From NCBI GenBank assembly GCA_007127255.1, contig SKZS01000190.1, positions 1 through 16,262 of the forward strand: a stretch of 16,262 bases of DNA, given 5' to 3'. The translations under genes and the position numbers were made by a program. This stretch comes from Syntrophomonadaceae bacterium. GTDB taxonomy: Bacteria > Bacillota > Dethiobacteria > DTU022. Of this stretch, positions 7,772 to 15,227 are shown piece after piece; the first letter of the stretch is position 1, and each line of letters opens with the position of its first letter. Under the pieces are notes generated by a model, which saw nothing but the letters and a program-made list of their open reading frames with translations, ran no database searches and was not told the origin of the DNA.

Positions 7772-8965
7772 TTAATCGGTAAAAACTTCTTTAATCGTCT
7801 TAATGGCCCAATCCAGATCGTCCTTGCTGATAATTAAAGGCGGAGCAAGCCTTATTACATTTTCATGGGTTTCTTTAGCCAGAATGCCCAGCTTCATCAG
7901 TTGTTCACAATATGGCCTGGCTTTCTCTTTCAGCTCTATACCAACCATCAGTCCTCTGCCCCTGATTTCATAAATTACCTGGTTTTTAATTTTATTAAGT
8001 TCGGTAACGAAGTATTGTCCCTGTTCGGCTGATTTATGGACTAGTTCCTCCTGTTCTAAAACGTTAAGCGCTTCAATAGCGACCGCGCAGGCCAGGGGAT
8101 TGCCGCCAAAAGTGGAACCGTGTGATCCCGGTTCAAATACCCCCAGAACATTTTCATCGGCAGTAACCGCTGAAATAGGCAAGACCCCACCGCCAAGAGC
8201 TTTCCCAAGGATATAAAGATCTGGTTTTACATTTTCCCAGTCGCAGCAAAACATTTTACCAGTACGACCAAAACCGGTTTGGATCTCATCAGCCATGAAT
8301 AAAATATTGTTAGCCTTGCACAGATCGTATGCTTCTTTTAAGAATCCTTTCGGGGGAATAAGAATTCCTCCTTCACCCTGGATCGGTTCTACAAGAAAAC
8401 CTGCAGTATGCGGTCCGATGGCCTCTTTCAGGGCATCAATGCTGCCGTACTCGATTATTTTAAAGCCCGGTGTGAAAGGACCATAATCTGAATTGTAACT
8501 TTCATCTGAACTGAAAGAAACAATCGTGGTTGTGCGGCCATGAAAATTGCCTTTGCAGGCAATAATTTCAGCTTTATCCGCGGGAATATTTTTGATCCGG
8601 TATCCCCACCTGCGCACCGCTTTTATGGCAGTTTCAACTGCTTCGGCTCCGGTATTCATGGGTAAAACCATATCTTTTCCGGTTAAACCGGCTAACCTGC
8701 GGCAAAAAACACCTAATTGATCGTTGTGAAAAGCCCTAGAAGTAAGGGTCATTTTATCAGCCTGTTCTTTCAGGGCATTGATTATCTTTGGGTGGCAGTG
8801 GCCAAAATTCATTGCTGAATAGGCGCTAAGCATGTCCATATAGCGTTTTCCTTCGGGATCCTCAACCCATACACCATCACCTTTTGACAGGACAACCGGA
8901 AGGGGAAGGTAATTGCGGGCACTGTACTGTTCGGTCAAGTTAATAATCTCATTAGTTTTCGTCAT
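7772..8965 (-). CDS. rocD: Ornithine aminotransferase (ornithine--oxo-acid transaminase)
   Basis: A 397-residue class-III PLP aminotransferase. The family interconverts ornithine plus 2-oxoglutarate with glutamate 5-semialdehyde (P5C) plus glutamate. Visible features: substrate-side segment SARNYLPLPVVLSKG near the start, as in RocD/OAT; NTGAEAVETAIKA PLP-phosphate region; ADEIQTGFGRTG with the PLP-pyridine Asp226; the Schiff-base lysine in LGKALGGG (Lys255); and GSHGSTFGGNPL. An in-frame GTG four codons earlier (8977) is possible, but it overlaps the AAAGGTG ribosome site, which is well placed for ATG 8963-8965, so I chose the ATG. The gene stands alone, with a terminator after it and a hairpin with a T-run in its leader. 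It links the P5C made by HypD to ornithine/arginine metabolism; the direction in the cell cannot be told from sequence. Confidence 0.93.
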   Translation of the reverse strand: MTKTNEIINLTEQYSARNYLPLPVVLSKGDGVWVEDPEGKRYMDMLSAYSAMNFGHCHPKIINALKEQADKMTLTSRAFHNDQLGVFCRRLAGLTGKDMVLPMNTGAEAVETAIKAVRRWGYRIKNIPADKAEIIACKGNFHGRTTTIVSFSSDESYNSDYGPFTPGFKIIEYGSIDALKEAIGPHTAGFLVEPIQGEGGILIPPKGFLKEAYDLCKANNILFMADEIQTGFGRTGKMFCCDWENVKPDLYILGKALGGGVLPISAVTADENVLGVFEPGSHGSTFGGNPLACAVAIEALNVLEQEELVHKSAEQGQYFVTELNKIKNQVIYEIRGRGLMVGIELKEKARPYCEQLMKLGILAKETHENVIRLAPPLIISKDDLDWAIKTIKEVFTD

Positions 8966-9025
8966 GATTTGCAGCACCTTTCTGGTTTATAATTTAAAGC
9001 TTAAAACATTTTCTTTGAATATACC

Positions 9026-9053
9026 ATAAAAACATCCCGTTCAAGAAACGGGA
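9026..9053 (-). terminator. Hairpin terminator or attenuator in the rocD leader
   Basis: On the minus strand a 7-bp stem (TCCCGTT / AACGGGA, 9035-9053, 5-nt loop) is followed by TGTTTTT, a typical intrinsic terminator. It lies about 60 nt upstream of rocD and about 160 nt after the tRNA gene. It could end tRNA/hypD read-through or attenuate rocD. A possible promoter upstream of it (TTGAAT 9118-9123, 18 nt, TATATA 9094-9099) is weak. Confidence 0.6.
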
Positions 9054-9170
9054 CGCTTATTCCTGATTGATCTATTTGCATCAAATTCTTTTTTATATAT
9101 ACAGGTCTTCCTTGTTAATTCAACGCTATTGATGCTTACCCCTTCTGGCTCAAAAATACTTATATATTTA

Positions 9171-9207
9171 ATGAGATGCTGCTATGTGTGACAGCATCTC
9201 ATTTTTT
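9171..9207. terminator. Strong inverted repeat downstream of tRNA-Trp
   Basis: An 11-bp perfect stem (9171-9181 with 9192-9202, 10-nt loop) is followed by six T on the plus strand, making a clear intrinsic terminator in that direction. On the minus strand it is 5 to 40 nt past the tRNA 3' end but is followed only by TTAAATATATAAG, so its ability to end the tRNA transcript is less certain. No plus-strand gene lies just upstream of it. Confidence 0.65.
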
Positions 9208-9211
9208 GCTA

Positions 9212-9287
9212 TGGCAGGGGAGACAGGACTTGAACCCGCAGCCTGCGGTTTTGGAGACCGCTGCTCTGCCAGTTGAGCTACTCCCCT
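9212..9287 (-). tRNA. tRNA-Trp (anticodon CCA)
   Basis: On the minus strand a complete cloverleaf is visible: acceptor stem AGGGGAG / CTCCCCT, D-arm GCTC...GAGC, anticodon stem GCGGT / ACCGC with loop CTCCAAA (anticodon CCA at 9252-9254), TTCAAGT T-loop, discriminator G, and an encoded CCA end. The anticodon CCA reads UGG, tryptophan. It follows hypD by 36 nt but has its own promoter, and is a single tRNA gene, not a cluster. Confidence 0.95.
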
Positions 9288-9298
9288 CTGCATGATGT

Positions 9299-9327
9299 AT
9301 TTTATTCGATTTGGGCTCTTTTGTCAA
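9299..9327 (-). promoter_or_regulatory. Promoter of tRNA-Trp, overlapping the hypD stop codon
   Basis: On the minus strand -35 TTGACA (9322-9327), a 17-nt spacer and -10 TAAAAT (9299-9304) predict a start near 9292, five bases before the mature tRNA. The TGA stop codon of hypD (9324-9326) is part of the -35 box. Confidence 0.72.
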
Positions 9328-11705
9328 TGTATGCCGTGTGCTGTCCTGGTTATAATTTCGTTTTGCAGCTGCTCGCTTAGATTATTAAAGTAATCACTGT
9401 AACCGGCAACACGGACAATCAGGCCGCGATATTTTTCGGGATTTTGCTGGGCTTCTTTTAAAGTATCGGCGTCGATTACATTAAATTGAATATGATGACC
9501 ATCCATCTTAAAATAAGCCCTGATCAAATGAACCAAACTTTGTAAGCCTTTTTCCCCGGAAAGCACCTGTGGTGAAAACTTTAAGTTCAACAAAGTGCCC
9601 CCGGTCAGCAGGTGGTCCATCCTGGCTGCTGACTTAATTACCGCTGTCGGGCCGTTTATATCGACACCCTGGACCGGAGATATCCCTTCTGATAAAGGAG
9701 ATCCGGCTTTTCTTCCATCAGGGGTAGCTCCAATTACGGAACCGAAATAAACATGAGAAGTGGTCGGCAGCATATTGATTCGGTAAGTACCGCCGCGGAA
9801 AGATTTCCTTCCGTCCACCATACTGTGAAAAAGATGGAATACTTTCTGCATAATTGAATCTGCATAATCGTTATCATTACCATAATGCGGGGTTTTATGG
9901 ATAATCAGCTGCCTGGTTTGCTCACTTCCATTGAAGTCATCTGCCAAATGGGCCAGCAGCTCAGCCCAGCTAAAGTTCTGCTGATCAAAAATATGATACT
10001 TAATAGCGGACAGGCTGTCTGTGATCGATCCGATACCGACTCCCTGCAGGTAGTTGGTATTATAACGGGCCCCTCCACAGTTGTAGTCTGTGCCATATTT
10101 TATGCAGTCATCAATAATAAGTGACAGAAAGGGTGCCGGCATTTTTTCGGCATAGAGTTTTTCTATAACCTGGTTGCCGTTCAATTTTATTTCGATAAAA
10201 TGGTTAAGTTGAGTTTCATAAGCATTCATCAACTGATCAAAAGCAGTAAAGTTCCGCGGATCACCTGTATCGGGGCCAAGTTGTTTTCCACTTTGCGGTT
10301 CTATCCCCCGGTTCAGGGTGATTTCTAAAACCTTGGTCAGGTTAAAATAACCGGTTAAAATATAACTTTCTTTACCGAAAGCACCGGTTTCAACACAACC
10401 GCTTGTTCCTCCATTCCTGGCATCAACAAGGGCTTTACCCTGGATTAGCATTTCCTGGATCACTGCTTCAACATTAAAAACTGATGGTTGTCCCCAACCC
10501 TCCCTGATAATTTCTCCCGCTTTTTTAATAAACAGCTCGGGACTCTTTTTACTTACCTGTATATTAGTGCTGGGCTGCAGAAGTCGCATTTCGTCAATTA
10601 CTTCCAGCAGCAGGAAGGTTACATCGTTAACGCCATCTGTACCGTCAGGTTTAACGCCGCCTAAATTGATATTGGCAAAATCAGTGTAGGTCCCGCTTTC
10701 TTTCAAGGTAATGCCGACTTTTGGCGGAGCAGGCTGGTTGTTAAATTTGACCCAGAAACACTCCAAAAGTTCTTTGGCTTGATTTCTGGTCAATATCCCT
10801 TCAGCGATTTCCCTGTTGTAAAATGGTTCTAAATGCTGATCCAATCTGCCCGGGCAAAAAGCATCCCAGGTATTAAGCTCAGTGATCACACCCAGATGAA
10901 CAAACCAGTAATACTGGAGGGCTTCCCACATTGTCCGGGGAGGATTGGCTGGAACTTGATCGCAAATTGCAGCTATCTTAAGCAGTTCTTCCCTGCGCTC
11001 ATTCTGATTTACCGATGAAGCAATTTCACGCGCTTTTTCAGCATGTCGGCGGGCAAAAGTAATCAATGCATCTGCACAGACTGCCATAGCTTTAAGCTGT
11101 TCGCTTTTAATATCTGCCTCAGCATCATTTACATAATCGAGAGCTTCCAGTTCCCTGCCAATCTCTTCTTTAAAATCAAGCATGCCCCTGTAATATATTT
11201 TATCTCCGGCCACAGTGTGACCCGGCGCCCGCTGTTCCATAAATTCAGTGAAAATACCGGCCTGGTAGCAGTCATGCCATTCTTCAGTCATTTGTTTGAA
11301 AATATTATGGCGGATTGAACGTTCCTGCCAGTATGGAATAATTGCTTCCTGCTGAATTCGCATAACCTCATCACTAACATCAAATGATATTTTTTCGCGA
11401 TCCCTGATCACTTCCAGATCATCAATAGTGTGACAGCACAGCTCCGGATAAGTGGGAGCTGCCTGGGGCAGCGGCCCTCTTTCACCAACTATCAGCTCCC
11501 CTTCATTTATGCAAATCTTTTTTTTCTCCATCAGGTCCTTAAAGGCAAGAGCGCGGAGCATGGGAATAGATACCTGCCCCTCATAGTTCTTATAAGTTTC
11601 GGTAACGAGAAGCGCCCTTTCAATTGATAAAGTCGGCCTCGTAGTCTCACTTTCATGGCGCAATAATTTAACTCTTTGATTCGAGCCCCTTAATTTAGTA
11701 GCCAT
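9324..11705 (-). CDS. hypD: trans-4-hydroxy-L-proline dehydratase (glycyl radical enzyme)
   Basis: A 793-residue glycyl radical enzyme, close in length to the 789-residue Clostridioides difficile HypD. It has the eliminase thiyl motif GGTSGCVETG (Cys437, Glu439) and the glycyl loop VRVAGYSD (Gly768). Remembered HypD active-site residues line up with a constant +3 offset: Phe155, His163 (APGHT), Asp281 (WDAF), Phe343 (TDFA), Tyr453 and Thr648 (MLPTTS). This pattern is specific enough to call HypD rather than a generic glycyl radical enzyme. The family removes water from trans-4-hydroxy-L-proline to give (S)-1-pyrroline-5-carboxylate, using a glycyl radical made by HypE; it is cytoplasmic and oxygen-sensitive. 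Its start lies 3 nt after the hypE stop, with an AGAGAGG ribosome site inside the end of hypE, so the two are translationally linked. P5C-using enzymes RocA and RocD lie downstream as separate units. Confidence 0.93.
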   Translation of the reverse strand: MATKLRGSNQRVKLLRHESETTRPTLSIERALLVTETYKNYEGQVSIPMLRALAFKDLMEKKKICINEGELIVGERGPLPQAAPTYPELCCHTIDDLEVIRDREKISFDVSDEVMRIQQEAIIPYWQERSIRHNIFKQMTEEWHDCYQAGIFTEFMEQRAPGHTVAGDKIYYRGMLDFKEEIGRELEALDYVNDAEADIKSEQLKAMAVCADALITFARRHAEKAREIASSVNQNERREELLKIAAICDQVPANPPRTMWEALQYYWFVHLGVITELNTWDAFCPGRLDQHLEPFYNREIAEGILTRNQAKELLECFWVKFNNQPAPPKVGITLKESGTYTDFANINLGGVKPDGTDGVNDVTFLLLEVIDEMRLLQPSTNIQVSKKSPELFIKKAGEIIREGWGQPSVFNVEAVIQEMLIQGKALVDARNGGTSGCVETGAFGKESYILTGYFNLTKVLEITLNRGIEPQSGKQLGPDTGDPRNFTAFDQLMNAYETQLNHFIEIKLNGNQVIEKLYAEKMPAPFLSLIIDDCIKYGTDYNCGGARYNTNYLQGVGIGSITDSLSAIKYHIFDQQNFSWAELLAHLADDFNGSEQTRQLIIHKTPHYGNDNDYADSIMQKVFHLFHSMVDGRKSFRGGTYRINMLPTTSHVYFGSVIGATPDGRKAGSPLSEGISPVQGVDINGPTAVIKSAARMDHLLTGGTLLNLKFSPQVLSGEKGLQSLVHLIRAYFKMDGHHIQFNVIDADTLKEAQQNPEKYRGLIVRVAGYSDYFNNLSEQLQNEIITRTAHGIH

Positions 11706-11708
11706 GGT

Positions 11709-12614
11709 TCAAACCTCTCTTTCAGCTTCAATTCCTTCGCTATAAAATGCTTCTTTTACTGCAGCCACCTGTTTTTCTGTCGGGGGCTGCAGGCGGGGAA
11801 GGCGGTATTCAAGATCAAGACCTTTATACTTGCCTGCAGCCATATTATGATAAGGTATTAATTCAAGCTTTTTAATACCGTTTTCTTGTAATAAGCTTGC
11901 AACACGAACTATATTATCGTGATGATCGTTAATTCCGGGGATCAGGGGCATTCTTACTGCCAGCCTGCATCCCTTTTTTACCAGGTGCTTAAGATTATTT
12001 AACACAGGACTGCAGGTATAGCCTGTGTAATAACTACTTTCATGCGGGTCAATCAGTTTTAAGTCATAAAGATAAAGATCGGTCCACGGCGCTGTTTTAT
12101 CAATAACCTGACTGGAAACATATCCGCCGGTTTCAACTGCCGTGTTAATATTGTTTGCTTTTAAAGCTTTTAAGAGTTTAGCTGCGAAATCCTCCTGTAT
12201 TAACGGTTCTCCACCAGATAGAGTAGCACCTCCGCCTGATTCTTCGAACAATATTCTGTCTTTAAGCACCTCATCGGTCAGTTCTTTTAAAGTCACTTCT
12301 TTACCGACCGCCTCCAGCGCTCCGGTCGGGCAGTTTTCAGCACATGTCAGGCAAACCCTGCAGCTGCTGCGATCAATATTTATACTCCGACCTTCCATTT
12401 TTACGGCCCTTGCCGGACATATTTTGATGCAGGTTTTGCAGCCTATGCATTTATTGTTATACCTGAAAAGTTCCTGTCGATTTGTTAATCCTTCGGGATT
12501 CTGGCACCAGAGACAGCTTAACGGGCAGCCTTTAAAGAAAATTGTTGTTCTAATACCCGGACCGTCATGTAAAGAGAATCTCTGTATATTAAAGATCAGG
12601 CCTTTTTCACTCAA
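11709..12614 (-). CDS. hypE: Glycyl radical enzyme activating enzyme for HypD (radical SAM)
   Basis: A 301-residue radical-SAM activase. It has the CxxxCxxC site (Cys30, Cys34, Cys37, followed by QNPEG) for the SAM-cleaving cluster, HDGPGIRT upstream of it, and an inserted ferredoxin-like domain with two [4Fe-4S] motifs (C56-C66 and C85-C95), as in other glycyl-radical activators outside the PFL type. SGGEP (133-137) is the SAM-contact loop. The job is to take a hydrogen from Gly768 of HypD. The best start is TTG at 12612-12614: a GAGGTG ribosome site lies 11 nt upstream and no in-frame ATG exists nearby. A -10 TATAAT at 12639-12644 leaves a leader of only about 18 nt. It is the first gene of a hypE-hypD operon, the reverse of the order in the neighbouring plus-strand pair. 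Confidence 0.9.
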   Translation of the reverse strand: MSEKGLIFNIQRFSLHDGPGIRTTIFFKGCPLSCLWCQNPEGLTNRQELFRYNNKCIGCKTCIKICPARAVKMEGRSINIDRSSCRVCLTCAENCPTGALEAVGKEVTLKELTDEVLKDRILFEESGGGATLSGGEPLIQEDFAAKLLKALKANNINTAVETGGYVSSQVIDKTAPWTDLYLYDLKLIDPHESSYYTGYTCSPVLNNLKHLVKKGCRLAVRMPLIPGINDHHDNIVRVASLLQENGIKKLELIPYHNMAAGKYKGLDLEYRLPRLQPPTEKQVAAVKEAFYSEGIEAEREV

Positions 12615-12638
12615 TGTTCGATTTACACCTCTGGAATT

Positions 12639-12666
12639 ATTATATCACAGGAAAGCGGCCTTTGAA
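12639..12666 (-). promoter_or_regulatory. Extended -10 promoter of hypE-hypD
   Basis: On the minus strand TGATATAAT (TATAAT at 12639-12644 with an upstream TG) is an extended -10 element; a poor -35 (TTCAAA, 12661-12666) lies 16 nt before it. The predicted start near 12632 falls right at the hypE ribosome site. Confidence 0.55.
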
Positions 12667-12670
12667 GAAC

Positions 12671-12699
12671 TTGATATCGACATTTTATTACTTTATAAT
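12671..12699 (+). promoter_or_regulatory. Upstream promoter of the second glycyl radical operon
   Basis: TTGATA (12671-12676), a 17-nt spacer and TATAAT (12694-12699) are one mismatch from the sigma-A consensus. The predicted start near 12706 gives a leader of about 100 nt before the plus-strand glycyl radical enzyme gene. Confidence 0.6.
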
Positions 12700-12721
12700 A
12701 ATATTATATATTATTGATATC
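12671..12721. repeat. Pair of TTGATATC direct repeats in the divergent promoter region
   Basis: TTGATATC occurs at 12671-12678 and 12714-12721, 43 bp apart (about four helical turns). Each copy contains the palindrome GATATC. Between them is a 7-bp inverted repeat AATAATA / TATTATT (12697-12703, 12709-12715). The first copy covers the -35 box of the plus-strand promoter. These could be operator sites for a regulator controlling both operons; no regulator gene is in the window. Confidence 0.35.
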
Positions 12722-12757
12722 CGAATGCAATGTTTAATATCTCTTTGCTATAGATTG

Positions 12758-12766
12758 TGTTATAAT
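12758..12766 (+). promoter_or_regulatory. Possible second, extended -10 promoter
   Basis: TGTTATAAT is an extended -10 element closer to the gene (start near 12773, leader about 30 nt). No good -35 is seen, so this may be an alternative start. An excellent GGAGG ribosome site (12790-12794) lies 9 nt before the ATG at 12804. Confidence 0.4.
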
Positions 12767-12803
12767 TTTATAAAGAACATGCATGTAACGGAGGACTGTT
12801 AAG

Positions 12804-15221
12804 ATGCGTGAAGCAAGCTATCAAACGAAAAATACCGGGACTGAACCCGCTTACATGAAAAGAATCAACCGCCTGAAAGAGAGGGTTCTTGCCACCCAGC
12901 CGGAAATGGACCTGGAAAATGCCAGGCTCCTGACCAGGGGTTTTAGTGAAGCTGAAGGCGACCCCCTGGTTCTCCGCAAGGCGAAAGCATTTTACAGACA
13001 GTGTTCGGAAAAAACAGTTAAAATATGGGATGACGAACTGCTTGTCGGCTGTTCCGGCAGTAAGATCAGGGCCGGTATACTCTGTGCCGATTCATGCTGG
13101 TCAGTTCTCGACAAAGAGCTTGATTCAATCAGTAACCGACCCTATGATCCTTTTTACCTTACCCCGGAAGATAAAATAACCTTTTTAGATGAGATTAAAC
13201 CCTACTGGCAGGGACGCTCCAACTATGAAGAGTGGTTGGCACAGATCCCTGAAGAAACCAGGATCTTACGCGATGCCGGTGTAGTTTATATCGACCGCAA
13301 AGCTGTCCGGGGTTGGGGGGAAACAACGGCCGGCTATGAGTGGCTGATCAGGGAAGGTTTGACCGGAATCATTACTGGTATTCAAGCCCGAAAAGCTGAA
13401 CTGGATATTACCAGGCCCGGTGATTATGAAAAAGACATTTACCTGCAAGCCATGCTTGTATCTGCAAAAGGGATCATTAAGCTGGCAGAACGTTATGCGG
13501 ATGAAGCGGAACGCCTGGCTTCTGTCGAAACAGACCAGCAGCGCAGAAAAGAACTTGAAAAGATCTCCGAACACTGCCGCCGTGTTCCTGCTTACCCGGC
13601 CAGAACTTTCTATGAAGCCCTGCAGGCACTTTACCTTTACCAGGTAGCAATTTTTATGGAGCAAAACGCTGCCAGCTATAATCCCGGACGAATGGATCAA
13701 TATTTATGGCCCTACTACAAGGCCGATCTGGAGGCGGGCAGAATTACAACCGAACAGGCCCAGGAGTTATTAGATTGTCTATGGGTGAAATTTAGCGAAC
13801 CCTGTCTTTTCCAGGATGCCGGAACGGCAGAATTTGCGGCCGGTTATCCCATGTTCCAAAATGTCTGTGTCGGCGGGGTTGATGAAACCGGTAAAGACGC
13901 TGTAAATGATTTGTCATATATGATTTTACAGGCTACGATGGATGTAAAGCTTTATCAACCCTCCCTTTCTGTTCGCTACAGTGTGGCTAAAAACCCTAAT
14001 GCTTTTCTCAGAAAAATTGTTGAGCTGATCAAGCTGGGCACCGGATTTCCCGCCTTCCATAATGACGATGCAGGCACCACCATGCTGATGAATAAAGGGG
14101 TGCCTCTGAAAGAAGCTTATAACTGGAATCCCTGCGGCTGTGTTGAAACCAATCTTGAAGGAAGAATGCGCCAGTATACAGCCCTTGCCGATATTAATCT
14201 CGGTCACATGGTTGAGTTTGCCCTGACCGGCGGCCGGAGCAGAAAATACGATCGCATTGTCGGTGCAGAAACCGCAAAACCGCTCACTTTTAGAAGTTTT
14301 GAGGATTTTCTAAATGCCGTAAAAACACAAATAGCCTGCGCAACCCGGGCAGTAGTTGCCGGCAGCCATGTTATTGATGAAATTGGCCTGAACAGACCCT
14401 GCCCCGCCCTCTCATTAACTTTTAAAGATTGCATCAAAAATGCCCTTGATTATTCACGGGGAGGGGCCAAGTATAACGTTGGCAACGGGATTATTCTAAT
14501 CGGGGTAGCCGACCTGGTCAACAGTATCACCGCCGTTAAGCACCTGGTATACGATACAGGCCAAATATCAATAAAGCAGCTTTTAAAGGCGCTGGAAGAT
14601 GACTTTGAAGGTCATGAAAACATAGAAAAAATGTGCCGCGAAGCTCCCAAGTACGGTAATAACGATTCTTCAGCTGATAAAATAGCCGGAGAAATATTTA
14701 CCTTTATTGCCGACGAGATTGAAAAATACAGCAGTAAGTTCGGACCAATGACTCCGGGGATTCTTCCTGTTTCAGGCAATACACCATTCGGCCTGGAGGT
14801 AGGAGCGCTGCCATCGGGGCGCAGGGCCTGGCAGCCCCTGGCCGACGGTATAAGTCCCAGCGGTGGAACCGACTTAAAAGGTCCGGCTGCCGTTCTTAAT
14901 TCAGTTGCCCACATTCCCCACGGCCGTTTTGTCCAGGGAACTCTTTTAAACATGAAAGTTGAACCGGCCATGCTGGAAACCGATAACGGTATTACCCAGC
15001 TGATGGCCCTGCTTAAGAGCATGTGCTCCCTGGGTATATATCATGTTCAGTTTAATGTTATCAACCAGGAAACTTTGCTAAAAGCCCAGGAAAATCCCGA
15101 TCAATACAAGGGCTTGCTGGTTCGTGTAGCCGGTTATACTGCTTACTTTACCGAGCTGGGCAAAGATATTCAAAATGAAATAATCGGCCGGACTGTGCAG
15201 CAGGGCATATCAGTAGGGTAA
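12804..15221 (+). CDS. Second glycyl radical enzyme, eliminase group; substrate uncertain, possibly a hydroxyproline isomer (HplG-like)
   Basis: An 805-residue glycyl radical enzyme with thiyl motif NPCGCVETN (Cys446, Glu448) and glycyl loop VRVAGYTA (Gly777). The Cys-x-Glu signature places it among C-O/C-N eliminating enzymes (dehydratases, lyases), not among pyruvate formate-lyases. It is related to HypD through the core and C-terminus (GCVET, RVAGY, ISP...GP.AV), but eye alignment shows that HypD pocket residues differ: His163 to Glu173, Asp281 to Ala290, Asp342 to Met350, Tyr453 to Asp463, Thr648 to Val656, while Phe343 is kept as Phe351. So it should act on something else. It is followed 6 nt later by its activator and sits beside a proline racemase/epimerase-family gene. 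That setting fits trans-4-hydroxy-D-proline C-N lyase (HplG), which works after an epimerase; the link is inference. Choline or diol lyases are less likely: no microcompartment genes are seen. Confidence 0.88.
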   Translation: MREASYQTKNTGTEPAYMKRINRLKERVLATQPEMDLENARLLTRGFSEAEGDPLVLRKAKAFYRQCSEKTVKIWDDELLVGCSGSKIRAGILCADSCWSVLDKELDSISNRPYDPFYLTPEDKITFLDEIKPYWQGRSNYEEWLAQIPEETRILRDAGVVYIDRKAVRGWGETTAGYEWLIREGLTGIITGIQARKAELDITRPGDYEKDIYLQAMLVSAKGIIKLAERYADEAERLASVETDQQRRKELEKISEHCRRVPAYPARTFYEALQALYLYQVAIFMEQNAASYNPGRMDQYLWPYYKADLEAGRITTEQAQELLDCLWVKFSEPCLFQDAGTAEFAAGYPMFQNVCVGGVDETGKDAVNDLSYMILQATMDVKLYQPSLSVRYSVAKNPNAFLRKIVELIKLGTGFPAFHNDDAGTTMLMNKGVPLKEAYNWNPCGCVETNLEGRMRQYTALADINLGHMVEFALTGGRSRKYDRIVGAETAKPLTFRSFEDFLNAVKTQIACATRAVVAGSHVIDEIGLNRPCPALSLTFKDCIKNALDYSRGGAKYNVGNGIILIGVADLVNSITAVKHLVYDTGQISIKQLLKALEDDFEGHENIEKMCREAPKYGNNDSSADKIAGEIFTFIADEIEKYSSKFGPMTPGILPVSGNTPFGLEVGALPSGRRAWQPLADGISPSGGTDLKGPAAVLNSVAHIPHGRFVQGTLLNMKVEPAMLETDNGITQLMALLKSMCSLGIYHVQFNVINQETLLKAQENPDQYKGLLVRVAGYTAYFTELGKDIQNEIIGRTVQQGISVG

Positions 15222-15227
15222 ACATTT

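Noticed and set aside
9035..9180. Short minus-strand open frame between tRNA-Trp and rocD
   Set aside because: No usable start codon or ribosome site was found, it ends inside the terminator hairpin, and it resembles nothing known to me.
9212..9287. tRNA-Trp as an attachment site for an integrated element
   Set aside because: No integrase gene and no second copy of the tRNA 3' end was seen in the window.
12804..15221. Pyruvate formate-lyase identity for the second glycyl radical enzyme
   Set aside because: It has Cys-Val-Glu rather than the adjacent Cys-Cys of PFL, and the surrounding motifs are of the eliminase group.
12804..15221. Choline TMA-lyase or propanediol dehydratase identity
   Set aside because: No microcompartment shell or aldehyde/alcohol processing genes are next to it, and its context is proline-related; not excluded by sequence alone.
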